From positions 5,961,501 through 6,025,500 of the forward strand of contig JABWDB010000015.1 of assembly GCA_019614645.1 (NCBI GenBank): a DNA stretch of 64,000 nucleotides. Reading direction: 5' to 3'. The notes beneath the pieces are model-generated. The model did no database searches. It saw nothing but the letters and a program-made list of their open reading frames with translations, and was not told where the DNA came from. The DNA is from Stratiolaelaps scimitus. Lineage: Eukaryota > Arthropoda > Arachnida > Mesostigmata > Laelapidae. Position 1 is the first letter of the stretch, and each line of letters begins with the position of its first letter. The position numbers and the translations under genes are program-made. This document shows positions 63,726-64,000 of the stretch, piece by piece.

Positions 63726-64000
63726 GTGAACCTTGATCAACAATGGTTTTCTACTTGAACAAAATTCATGTCGAGGGTCCCCTCCCGTCTCGTCCCCTAA
63801 TACTAAAACCGTTCGCTTTTCTACCGTTTGCAGAAGTCCCCTCTCCTTGAGCTCCATTCGCCATGCTCACACATTGTGGCGCTGTGCAATTTCATTACAC
63901 GGCACTCATTTGCGTCTTTTTTTTTCCAGTGCTATTAATTCGCGCTATTAATTATCTATCATAAAATAAACATGGCTCATTCACTCAAATCATAATGATG

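Larger units (their letters stand above)
55006..64000. other. Gene-poor AT-rich tail of the window
   Basis: After CCDC25 I find no coding exon I can defend. The first few hundred bases must include the CCDC25 3' UTR. Long (TA)n tracts lie near 56098-56138, 59238-59268, 60775-60828, 62493-62519, 62733-62776 and 63578-63612. (TTA/ATT)n runs occur near 57885, 58100, 58650, 58700, 59105 and 62330. (CT)n runs occur near 57440, 57812, 57957, 61170 and 62461. A tRNA-like GCGATTCGATTCCCGCC lies near 57671. A frame at 61361-61500 behind a CAG acceptor-like site is the only exon-like candidate, and is weak. Confidence 0.5.

Noticed and set aside
1..64000. CRISPR arrays, operons or bacterial defence systems
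   Set aside because: The window is clearly eukaryotic with spliced genes and snRNAs. Its repeats are microsatellites and transposons, with no repeat-spacer structure.

Overview
This is a eukaryotic nuclear window. Coding exons are separated by GT-AG introns of about 75 bp to 7.5 kb, with many (TA)n, (CT)n and (TTA)n microsatellites, several tRNA-derived SINE families and two U2 snRNA genes. I favour an arthropod. The U2 copies carry GATCAAAGTGTAGTA, as I recall for arthropod U2 (the vertebrate form has one A fewer), and the first gene ends in a domain resembling the arthropod TULIP / group-7-allergen family. A mite or tick is possible but unproven.

Layout, left to right. (1) 1080-18924, plus strand: ten phase-compatible exons of a gene entering from the left edge. 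It encodes a long Ser/Thr-rich, acidic, low-complexity region ending in a compact TULIP-like domain. (2) 18925-25771: noncoding, with two opposed SINE copies and many microsatellites. (3) 25772-39049, minus strand: a complete 13-exon homologue of RSF1 (remodeling and spacing factor 1, partner of the ISWI/SNF2H ATPase), with DDT/WHIM-like N-terminus, AT-hook, PHD finger, acidic/basic tail and a lineage-specific heptapeptide repeat. (4) 39050-43495: low-complexity promoter-proximal and intergenic DNA. (5) 43496-44057, plus strand: a broken mitochondrial malate dehydrogenase locus in which a targeting leader is joined, out of frame, to an intact C-terminal half. (6) 47886-48076 and 50178-50368: two U2 snRNA genes as tandem copies about 2.29 kb apart, with nearly identical promoters. 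(7) 51631-55005, plus strand: a complete six-exon CCDC25 gene of 209 residues, with a deleted Tc1-like transposon in intron 1 and SINEs in introns 3 and 4. (8) 55006-64000: no gene I can support; AT-rich microsatellite DNA.

The genes do not form a pathway; they are ordinary neighbours in a repeat-rich chromosome. Exon boundaries were set by hand from splice signals, phase agreement and remembered homologues. Almost all junctions agree in phase; the two uncertain ones are flagged. I found no convincing new molecular system. The most unusual objects are the MDH leader/C-terminal chimera, the U2 pair, the RSF1 heptad array and the secreted-looking TULIP-like protein with a giant disordered N-terminal region.
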